DNA of 17,589 nt from JALYUA01 sp039931865 (GTDB lineage: Bacteria; Acidobacteriota; Thermoanaerobaculia; UBA5066; Gp7-AA6), in NCBI GenBank assembly GCA_039931865.1, contig JBDTRB010000080.1, forward strand, positions 1 through 17,589, read 5' to 3'. The notes under the pieces were generated by a model. It was given only the letters and a program-made list of their open reading frames with translations, made no database searches and was not told the DNA's origin. Each line of letters opens with the position of its first letter. Within the stretch, counting starts at the first letter, position 1. The position numbers and the translations under genes are program-made. This document shows positions 6,904-15,913 of the stretch, piece by piece.

Positions 6904-7374
6904 TCGATCCTCGGAAAATCTGACGGGAAGAACGTTCCGGAGTCTCCGGCCCCTGCCCGGCCGGGAGGCGGTACGGGAGCGACGGTGCTCGGATCGGGGA
7001 CACGCTTCGTCGGAGAGCTCTCCGGCGACGAGGACATCGTGGTGAATGGCCGGTTTCACGGGACGCTCCGTGTCGACCGTCGGGTGACGGTCGGTCCGGA
7101 AGGGGAGGTCGAAGGGGAGATCCACGCCCGACAGGTGGTCGTCGGGGGGCGGGTCAAGGGAGACGTGCACGCCTCGGAGCGGGCGGAGCTGACGAGCTCG
7201 GGCGCCGTCGAAGGCAGCGTCCATGCCCCGAAGGTGGTGATCGCCGAGGGCGCTCGCCTCGAAGGCAGCGTCGCGATGTCGAAAGACCAGACCCCGGCCG
7301 CGCCGGGGGGCGCGGGTCTCGACGCGTCCGCCGAAAAAGAAGCGGGGCCATCCCACCGCACGCAATCCAACTGA
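6901..7374 (+). CDS. Bactofilin (cytoskeletal polymer protein), probable CTG start
   Basis: Bactofilins are small beta-helical proteins that polymerise without nucleotides at the inner face of the membrane and help shape the cell or place wall enzymes. From CTG 6901 the product is 157 residues. A disordered N-terminal tail begins SILGKSDGKN, close to the GKSD openings of many bactofilins. The domain follows (about residues 28-125), with the repeating pattern of short strands such as GDEDIVVNGRFHGTLRV, EGEIHARQVVVGGRVKGDV and EGSVHAPKVVI. A charged tail ends it. If translation began at the GTG at 6985 the product would be 129 residues. Only 14 bases separate it from the aldehyde dehydrogenase, so the two are probably co-transcribed. 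Family assignment is firm; the start is inferred. Confidence 0.88.
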   Translation: MSILGKSDGKNVPESPAPARPGGGTGATVLGSGTRFVGELSGDEDIVVNGRFHGTLRVDRRVTVGPEGEVEGEIHARQVVVGGRVKGDVHASERAELTSSGAVEGSVHAPKVVIAEGARLEGSVAMSKDQTPAAPGGAGLDASAEKEAGPSHRTQSN

Positions 7375-7388
7375 GTTCAAGGAGAAGT

Positions 7389-8903
7389 ATGGCGACGGAG
7401 CTGGCGGTCGAGACGGAACGGAATCTGATCGGGGGAGAGTGGGTGCCCGCAGCCTCGGGCAAGACGTTCGAGAACCGGAACCCGGCGGACAAGGACGACC
7501 TGGTCGGGGTCTTCCCCTTGAGCGACGGGCGGGACGTCGAAGCGGCCGTAGCGGCCGCGAAGAAGGCGTTTCCCCTCTGGCGGGACACGCCGGCGCCCCG
7601 GCGGGGGGAGATCCTCTACGCCGCGGGCGAGATCCTGAAACGCGACAAGGAAAAGCTCGCGAACCTCATGACGCGCGAGATGGGAAAAGTCCTGGCGGAG
7701 ACCCGCGGCGACGTGCAGGAAGCCATCGACATGGCGTTTCTCGCCGCGGGCGAGGGTCGCCGGCTCTTCGGGTTCACGACGCCGTCCGAGCTCTCGAACA
7801 AGTTCGCGATGTGCATCCGGCAGCCCGTTGGGGTCTGCGCTTTCGTCACCCCGTGGAACTTTCCGATCGCGATCCCCGCGTGGAAGGGCATGGCAGCGCT
7901 CATTGCCGGGAACACCGTCGTCATCAAGCCCGCGACCGACACCCCGGCGTCCGTGGTCGCGCTCGCGCGCGTGTTCGAGGAGGCCGGCCTGCCGCCCGGC
8001 GTGTGGAACGTCGTCATGGGTTCCGGAGGCGAGGTCGGAGACCCGCTCGTTTCGCATCCCGACGTCAAGGTCGTCTCGTTCACCGGCTCGACGGAAGTCG
8101 GGAGGCGCATCTCGATTGCCTGCGCGCCGACGTTCAAGCGGCTGCATCTCGAGATGGGTGGAAAGAACGCAATCCTGGTGCTCGACGACGCGGACGTGGA
8201 GCTCGCGGTCGAAGGCGCGCTCTGGGGCGCTTTCGGAACGACCGGACAGCGGTGCACCGCGTCTTCCCGGCTGCTCGTGCACCGGAAGGTTTACGAAAGG
8301 TTCGTCGACGGGCTCGTCGAGGGCGCGAAAGCGCTTCGCGTCGGCAACGGGCTCGAGAAGGGCGTGGACGTCGGCCCCTGCGTCTCGGAGCGCCAGAGGG
8401 AGAGCGTCGCGAAGTACATCGAGATCGGAAAAGCGGAGGGCGCGAAGCTCCTTTGCGGCGGCGAGAAGCTCTCGTCGGGGGATCTGGCGCGCGGCTGGTT
8501 TCTTTCCCCCGCCGTGTTCGCGGACGCGAACGCGAAGATGCGCGTGGCCTGCGAGGAGATCTTCGGCCCCGTCACCACGGTCGTGCCCATCGACTCGCTC
8601 GAGGAAGGCATCCGGGTGGCGAACTCGGTCCCGTACGGTCTCTCCGGCTCGATCTACACGCAGGACGTCAACAAGGCGTTCACGGCGATGCGCGAGTTCG
8701 AGACGGGTCTTTTTTACGTCAACTCCTCGACGATCGGCGCCGAAGTGCACCTTCCGTTCGGAGGGATGAAAGACACCGGAAACGGCCACCGCGAGGCCGG
8801 GATCGCCGGGCTCGACGTGTTCACCGAGTGGAAGAGCATCTACGTCGACTTCTCCGGCAAGCTCCAGCGCGCCCAGATCGACACCTACCAGAGCGCCGAC
8901 TGA
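7389..8903 (+). CDS. NAD(P)+-dependent aldehyde dehydrogenase
   Basis: This 504-residue protein is a full-length ALDH-superfamily enzyme that oxidises an aldehyde to a carboxylic acid. The oxyanion Asn157 sits in TPWNFP, the general base Glu255 in LEMGGKN, and the nucleophile Cys289 in GQRCTASSR; FTGSTEVG and EEIFGPV are also intact. The C-terminal phrase HLPFGGMKDTGNGHREAG resembles enzymes for alpha-ketoglutarate semialdehyde or aminoadipate semialdehyde, so a role in sugar-acid or lysine breakdown is possible but not decided by sequence. The start has GGAG five bases upstream (7381-7384). It lies 14 bases after the bactofilin gene and 44 bases before alanine dehydrogenase, pointing to one operon and favouring an amino-acid-derived aldehyde. 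Confidence 0.94.
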   Translation: MATELAVETERNLIGGEWVPAASGKTFENRNPADKDDLVGVFPLSDGRDVEAAVAAAKKAFPLWRDTPAPRRGEILYAAGEILKRDKEKLANLMTREMGKVLAETRGDVQEAIDMAFLAAGEGRRLFGFTTPSELSNKFAMCIRQPVGVCAFVTPWNFPIAIPAWKGMAALIAGNTVVIKPATDTPASVVALARVFEEAGLPPGVWNVVMGSGGEVGDPLVSHPDVKVVSFTGSTEVGRRISIACAPTFKRLHLEMGGKNAILVLDDADVELAVEGALWGAFGTTGQRCTASSRLLVHRKVYERFVDGLVEGAKALRVGNGLEKGVDVGPCVSERQRESVAKYIEIGKAEGAKLLCGGEKLSSGDLARGWFLSPAVFADANAKMRVACEEIFGPVTTVVPIDSLEEGIRVANSVPYGLSGSIYTQDVNKAFTAMREFETGLFYVNSSTIGAEVHLPFGGMKDTGNGHREAGIAGLDVFTEWKSIYVDFSGKLQRAQIDTYQSAD

Positions 8904-8947
8904 CCAGGTCCCCGGAAGCAAGCGCTCACTGACAACCGAGGACCAGC

Positions 8948-10090
8948 ATGATCGTCGGACTGCCCAAAGAGATCAAAGACAACGAGAACCGGGTGGCGCT
9001 CGTGCCGGCCGGCGTGCGGGCCCTGGTTGTCGCGGGGCACGCAGTGATCGTCGAGCAGAGCGCCGGAGTCGGCTCCGGCATCGCCGACGCCGAGTATTCC
9101 GCGGCCGGAGCGAAGATTCTGCCCACCGCCGACGACGTCTTCGCGCGAGCGGAGATGATCGTGAAGGTGAAGGAGCCGGTCGGGCCCGAGTACCAGCGGC
9201 TTCGCTCCGGACAGATCCTCTATACGTACCTGCATCTGGCGCCCGCCCGCGAGCTGACCTCGATGCTTCTCGACCGCGGCGTCATCGGCGTCGCCTACGA
9301 GACGATCACGGGCGCGAACGGATCGCTTCCTCTCCTGACTCCGATGTCCGAGGTGGCGGGGCGGATGAGCATTCACGTCGGCGCGTTCTACCTTCAGAAG
9401 AGCAACGGCGGGCGGGGCGTCCTGCTGTCGGGCGTCCCGGGCGTTCCGCCCGCGGACGTCGTCATCATCGGCGGCGGGGTGGTCGGCACGAACGCCGCGA
9501 AGATCGCCGCCGGCATGGGCGCGGACGTCACGATCCTCGAAGCGTCGCCGGACCGGATGCGGGAGCTCGACGACATCTTCTTCGGGCGGGTCAAGACGGT
9601 CGCATCGAACCCCCAGACGATGGAGGAGGGTTGCCGCCGCGCGGACCTGCTCGTGGGAGCGGTGCTGATTCCAGGGGCGGCGGCGCCGAAGCTCGTCAGC
9701 CGTCAGCTGATCTCCCAGATGAAAAAAGGCGCAGTCGCGGTGGACGTCGCGGTCGACCAGGGCGGATGCTTCGAGACGACGCATGCGACGACGCATTCCG
9801 ATCCCATCTACGAGGTCGACGGCGTCATCCACTACTGCGTCGCGAACATGCCGGGAGCGGTCGCGCGGACTTCGACGTTCGCGCTGACCAACTCGACTCT
9901 GCGCTACGCGCTCGAGCTCGCGAACAAGGGAATCGAGCGCGCGGTGGCCGAAAACGCCCACCTGGCGGAGGGCGTAAACACCTTCGCCGGAAAGCTGACC
10001 TATCGCGCGGTCGCCGAGGCGCAGGGGCGGCCCTACACGCCGTTCGCTCAAGCGGTCGGCGCCGCCGAGGCCGTGAGAGGTAAGGGGTGA
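8948..10090 (+). CDS. ald: Alanine dehydrogenase
   Basis: Alanine dehydrogenase interconverts L-alanine and pyruvate plus ammonium with NAD(H). The 380-residue product is close to the usual 371. Substrate and catalytic residues known from the family are in their exact places: Arg15, Lys75 and His96. The later catalytic Asp is in VAVDQGGCFETT, and the NAD-binding loop IIGGGVVGTNA is intact. This argues against a related lysine-ketoglutarate reductase or transhydrogenase subunit. A ribosome site GAGG lies about seven bases upstream. The last codons (VRGKG and the stop) lie inside a heptamer repeat tract (10073-10100), so the natural C-terminus has probably been replaced by repeat-derived residues. 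It follows the aldehyde dehydrogenase gene, probably in one transcript. Confidence 0.96.
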   Translation: MIVGLPKEIKDNENRVALVPAGVRALVVAGHAVIVEQSAGVGSGIADAEYSAAGAKILPTADDVFARAEMIVKVKEPVGPEYQRLRSGQILYTYLHLAPARELTSMLLDRGVIGVAYETITGANGSLPLLTPMSEVAGRMSIHVGAFYLQKSNGGRGVLLSGVPGVPPADVVIIGGGVVGTNAAKIAAGMGADVTILEASPDRMRELDDIFFGRVKTVASNPQTMEEGCRRADLLVGAVLIPGAAAPKLVSRQLISQMKKGAVAVDVAVDQGGCFETTHATTHSDPIYEVDGVIHYCVANMPGAVARTSTFALTNSTLRYALELANKGIERAVAENAHLAEGVNTFAGKLTYRAVAEAQGRPYTPFAQAVGAAEAVRGKG

Positions 10091-10100
10091 GGGGTGAGGC
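10073..10100 (+). repeat. Heptamer tandem repeat at the 3' end of ald
   Basis: Four consecutive seven-base units, GTGAGAG, GTAAGGG, GTGAGGG and GTGAGGC, run through the last five codons and stop of ald and ten bases beyond. They are nearly complementary to the units at 10149-10176, so the two tracts could pair as an imperfect inverted repeat about 104 bp across. Confidence 0.75.
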
Positions 10101-10148
10101 GGCCGGAAGCGGAGGACTTCCCCCCGCTCGCATCTGACATCCAACCTC

Positions 10149-10176
10149 TGACCCCTGACCCCTGACCCCTGACCCT
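10149..10176 (+). repeat. Heptamer tandem repeat (TGACCCC)4 before the propeller gene
   Basis: Three perfect copies of TGACCCC and a fourth reading TGACCCT lie end to end. With the tract at 10073-10100 they bracket 48 bases of spacer, giving a small element of possible hairpin form. Heptamer repeats of this general kind were described as STRR sequences in cyanobacteria; whether this is the same class is uncertain. Confidence 0.85.
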
Positions 10177-10190
10177 CCCTCCCATAGAAT
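10162..10190 (+). promoter_or_regulatory. Possible promoter of the propeller-protein gene, -35 supplied by repeats
   Basis: TAGAAT (10185-10190) is preceded by CTGACC (10162-10167) with a 17-base spacer. The -35-like hexamer is part of the heptamer tract, so equivalent hexamers recur every seven bases. A start near 10197 would give a leader of about 22 bases with AAGGAGG. Confidence 0.45.
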
Positions 10191-10218
10191 CCCCGCTTCA
10201 GTCCCATAAGGAGGACCC

Positions 10219-13428
<3,210 letters not shown>

Positions 13429-13448
13429 GGACATCACCCGCGTCTTTT

Positions 13449-13474
13449 CCCTCTCCCCGCGCTCGGGGAGAGGG
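13449..13474. repeat. Inverted repeat of a widely dispersed GGGGAGAGGG type
   Basis: CCCTCTCCCCG (13449-13459) and CGGGGAGAGGG (13464-13474) form a perfect 11-bp stem with a four-base loop, followed by GGGTGAGGGGG-like sequence. Its minus-strand translation contains LTPTLSP, a peptide often seen in spurious annotations of such repeats. It lies between two convergent genes. There is no T-run on either side, so it is not a classical intrinsic terminator, though the hairpin could slow or protect transcript ends. Confidence 0.75.
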
Positions 13475-13539
13475 TCGGGGTGAGGGGGCCCGCGGGTGAG
13501 GTGGTTCGAGCGTTTCGCCGCGCCCAGGTCAGTTGAGAC

Positions 13540-14574
13540 CTACGACGAAAGCGTCTCGATAAGACCCGCCATGTCCGCCGGGATCGGGGCGACGATTTCG
13601 AGCGGCTCGTTCGACTCCGGATGGCGGAATTCGATCCGCTCCGCGTGGAGCGCCTGCCTCTGGAACTCCCGCAGCGTCTTCTCGAGCTTCGTACCGCGGA
13701 TGCGCTCGTACCGCGGGCGGCCGCCGTATACCGGGTCACCGACGATCGGCAGCCCGATCGCTGCAAGGTGCACCCGGATCTGGTGCGTGCGGCCCGTGAC
13801 GAGCCGGCAGCGCAGGAGAGTCAGGCCGCGGTCGAACCATTCGCGCTCGATCTCGTAGAGCGTCTTCGCAGCCCGTACGCCGTCGGGAAGCGTCTGCGCG
13901 GAGTCTTCTGCCGCCTTTTCGTGCACACGGCTCCCGGATGGATAGCTGAGTGCTGACAGCTGAGAGCTCTTGAACGCCTTCATCTTCTTCCTGTCGCGCG
14001 GGTCCCGGCCGATCGCGAGGGTGACGTCGCCTTTGCGAACGCGAGGGATGCCCGCGACGACCGCGAGGTACTCCTTGCGCATCTGGCGCCTCTTCATCTG
14101 TCGCGACAGAGACGCATGCGCCAGATCCGTCTTCGCCACGAGCAGCACTCCCGATGTGTCGCGGTCGAGGCGATGTACGATCCCCGGCCGCATTTCGCCT
14201 CCGATGCCGGCCAGATCGCGGACGTGGTGGAGAAGCGCGTTCACGAGGGTCCCGGAACCGTGACCCGGCGAGGGGTGCACGACCAGCCCGGGCGGCTTGT
14301 CGATCGCGATCAGATGCGCGTCTTCGTAGAGGATCGACAGCGGGATGTCTTCCGGCTCCATCTCGATCGAGCGGGGCTCCGGGACCTCGACCTCGATCCA
14401 GTCCCCGGATTTGACCGCCCGGGAACGGCGCGCCGTCACACCGGACACCCGGACGGCTCCCTCCTCGATGAGCTTCTGGATGCGCGAGCGCGAGAGATCG
14501 GAGCAGGTGCCCGCGAGAAAGAGATCCAGGCGCGTGCCGGCGGAGGGCTGGCCGACCTGGAACCGGCGGATCAG
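13540..14574 (-). CDS. rluD: RluD-family 23S rRNA pseudouridine synthase, probable CTG start
   Basis: This enzyme isomerises uridines in 23S rRNA to pseudouridine. From CTG at 14574 the product is 344 residues: an S4 RNA-binding domain (about residues 14-65, SRSRIQKLIEEGAVRVSG) and the RluA-type catalytic domain with HRLDRDTSG, whose catalytic residue is Asp137. GRTHQIRVHLAAIGLPIVGD lies near the end. The CTG overlaps the lgt stop as CTGA; no ATG, GTG or TTG occurs in frame before the S4 domain, and the predicted opening (M)IRRFQV suits the family. After RKKM (about 196-199) there is an extra stretch of about 28 residues, beginning with heptamer-repeat sequence (203-211), before the conserved KTLYEIE. 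The assignment to RluD rather than RluC is by synteny with lspA and overall likeness. Confidence 0.92.
   Translation of the reverse strand: MIRRFQVGQPSAGTRLDLFLAGTCSDLSRSRIQKLIEEGAVRVSGVTARRSRAVKSGDWIEVEVPEPRSIEMEPEDIPLSILYEDAHLIAIDKPPGLVVHPSPGHGSGTLVNALLHHVRDLAGIGGEMRPGIVHRLDRDTSGVLLVAKTDLAHASLSRQMKRRQMRKEYLAVVAGIPRVRKGDVTLAIGRDPRDRKKMKAFKSSQLSALSYPSGSRVHEKAAEDSAQTLPDGVRAAKTLYEIEREWFDRGLTLLRCRLVTGRTHQIRVHLAAIGLPIVGDPVYGGRPRYERIRGTKLEKTLREFQRQALHAERIEFRHPESNEPLEIVAPIPADMAGLIETLSS
13941..13968 (-). repeat. Degenerate heptamer repeat inside rluD
   Basis: Read on the minus strand, four seven-base units lie end to end: AGCTCTC, AGCTGTC, AGCACTC and AGCTATC. They encode Ser203 to Tyr211 of the pseudouridine synthase (SSQLSALSY) at a place where relatives have only a short loop. 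They share the seven-base period and a CTGA/TCAG core with the tracts near ald. Confidence 0.75.
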
Positions 14575-15365
14575 CTGCGAACTTCCTGGGCTCGGCCCCG
14601 GCGAGACAGGAGGATCAGCATGCCGACGGAGGCCAGAGCAATGAGCAAACCGATGAACTGAGACGTCGAGAGAATCCCCGGCACGACGAACCCGCGCACC
14701 ATGTCGCCCCGCCAGATCTCGAGGATGCCCCGCGTCACGGCGTAGAGGAGCAGGTAGGTCCAGAACACCTCGCCGTCGAAAGTCCGCCGCTTGTAGAGCC
14801 ACTGCAGGATCAGGAAGATCACGAACGCGTTCAGCGACAGGTAGAGCTGGGTCGGGTGCAGCGGGACTCCGAGCGGAGTGCCGACCGCCTCCGCGGCGAA
14901 CGGGTCCGTGAACGTGACCCCGAGAATGCTCTTCGTAGGCTTCCCGTAGCAGCATCCCGCCGCGAAGCAGCCCCAGCGGCCGATCGCCTCGCCGAGCGCG
15001 ATCGCGGGAGCGCCCATGTCCGTGACTTTCCAGGCCGGGAGCCTGTGCTTGCGCAGGTACCAGATTCCGACGACGGAGGCGCAGATCAGGCCGCCGTAGA
15101 AGACCCCGCCGGACCGCAGCACGTCGACGAGGTCGCGCGGCCGGTCCATGTAGTGCCTCCACTCGACGATCACCAGGAGAACCTTCGCGCCGAGGATCGC
15201 GGCCGCGAGGAGATAGAGCGACAGGTCGAACACCTTCTGCTCCGGCAGACCGGCCGCAAGCGCCTTGCGGCGCAGGAACCACGTCGCGGTCAGGTACGCG
15301 ATGGCGAGCGTGACGCCGTAAGTCGGAAGGTAGAACGACCCGACGTGGATGAGGCGGGGGAACAC
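14571..15365 (-). CDS. lgt: Prolipoprotein diacylglyceryl transferase
   Basis: Lgt is the inner-membrane enzyme that moves diacylglycerol from phosphatidylglycerol to the lipobox cysteine of prolipoproteins, the first step of lipoprotein maturation. The 264-residue product has about seven membrane segments and the family motifs PTYGV (14-18), SGGVFYGGL, GEAIGRWGCFAAGCCYGKPT and HPTQLYLSLNAFVIF. The GCCYG form of the signature, rather than the GNFxNxE form of E. coli, occurs in several non-proteobacterial or deltaproteobacterial Lgt proteins. The start is GTG at 15365, two bases after the lspA stop; upstream extension would run into lspA. It sits beside lspA, which performs the second step of the same pathway. 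Confidence 0.95.
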   Translation of the reverse strand: MFPRLIHVGSFYLPTYGVTLAIAYLTATWFLRRKALAAGLPEQKVFDLSLYLLAAAILGAKVLLVIVEWRHYMDRPRDLVDVLRSGGVFYGGLICASVVGIWYLRKHRLPAWKVTDMGAPAIALGEAIGRWGCFAAGCCYGKPTKSILGVTFTDPFAAEAVGTPLGVPLHPTQLYLSLNAFVIFLILQWLYKRRTFDGEVFWTYLLLYAVTRGILEIWRGDMVRGFVVPGILSTSQFIGLLIALASVGMLILLSRRGRAQEVRS

Positions 15366-15367
15366 GG

Positions 15368-15913
15368 TTAGAGCCGGGGCGGGTCGGCCGCCCGGGGTTC
15401 CTGCCGCTCTTCGTCCTCGCTCCGGAGCATATCGAGGAAGAGCAGCGCGACTCCCATGCAGATCGCCGAATCCGCGACGTTGAACGCGGGCCAGTGGTGG
15501 CCCGAAATCGAAATGTCGAGGAAGTCGACGACGTAACCGAAGCGGACGCGGTCGAGCAGGTTCCCGACGGCCCCCCCGAGGATCAGCGCGAACCCGAGTT
15601 GGAGGCGGATACTTCTGTGCGAGGAGCGCAGGGCGTAAGCGGAGACCACGAGAAAGACGAGGACCGCGACGCTGTTCAAGACGATCGCCTTGACCGATGA
15701 GTCCACCGACGCGAAGAGGCCGAACGCGGCGCCGCTGTTGCGCACGTAGGTCAGGTCGAAGAGGTTCGTGATCACCGACGCCGACTGGTGGACCTCGAAG
15801 GAACGCGTGATGAGTCCCTTGCTCCACTGGTCGAGGACGAGGACGCCGAGCGAAACGAGGAAGTAGGCGGTTCGGTACAGGGCGCTTTCGCGGACCCGGG
15901 GGAAACGCGTCAT
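15368..15913 (-). CDS. lspA: Lipoprotein signal peptidase (signal peptidase II)
   Basis: LspA is the membrane aspartyl protease that removes the signal peptide from diacylglyceryl-prolipoproteins. The product is 181 residues with four membrane segments. The family motifs are DQWSKGLI (28-35), VRNSGAAFG (57-65), GNLLDRVRFGYVVDF with catalytic Asp130, and FNVADSAI with catalytic Asp148. The start ATG at 15913 overlaps the ileS stop as ATGA, so translation is probably coupled. The C-terminal tail is short, charged and probably cytoplasmic. The order ileS-lspA is widely conserved in bacteria. Confidence 0.97.
   Translation of the reverse strand: MTRFPRVRESALYRTAYFLVSLGVLVLDQWSKGLITRSFEVHQSASVITNLFDLTYVRNSGAAFGLFASVDSSVKAIVLNSVAVLVFLVVSAYALRSSHRSIRLQLGFALILGGAVGNLLDRVRFGYVVDFLDISISGHHWPAFNVADSAICMGVALLFLDMLRSEDEERQEPRAADPPRL

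Noticed and set aside
8904..8947. A riboswitch or separate promoter before ald
   Set aside because: The gap is only 44 bases, with no -10 at a usable distance and no room for an aptamer; co-transcription with the upstream gene is simpler.
10073..10176. Repeats near 10.1 kb considered as a CRISPR array
   Set aside because: The units are seven bases, directly abutting, without spacers, and no cas gene is nearby.
7377..10207. Two long minus-strand frames (about 514 and 440 codons) opposite the aldehyde and alanine dehydrogenase genes
   Set aside because: Their translations are rich in Arg, Asp and His with no recognisable domain, and all catalytic motifs lie on the plus strand.
13449..13474. 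The hairpin between the propeller gene and rluD as an intrinsic terminator
   Set aside because: The stem is strong, but neither strand has a T-run after it.
14571..15827. A 418-codon reading of lgt extending far into lspA
   Set aside because: The first 154 codons are out-of-frame lspA sequence; GTG at 15365, two bases after the lspA stop, gives a normal Lgt.
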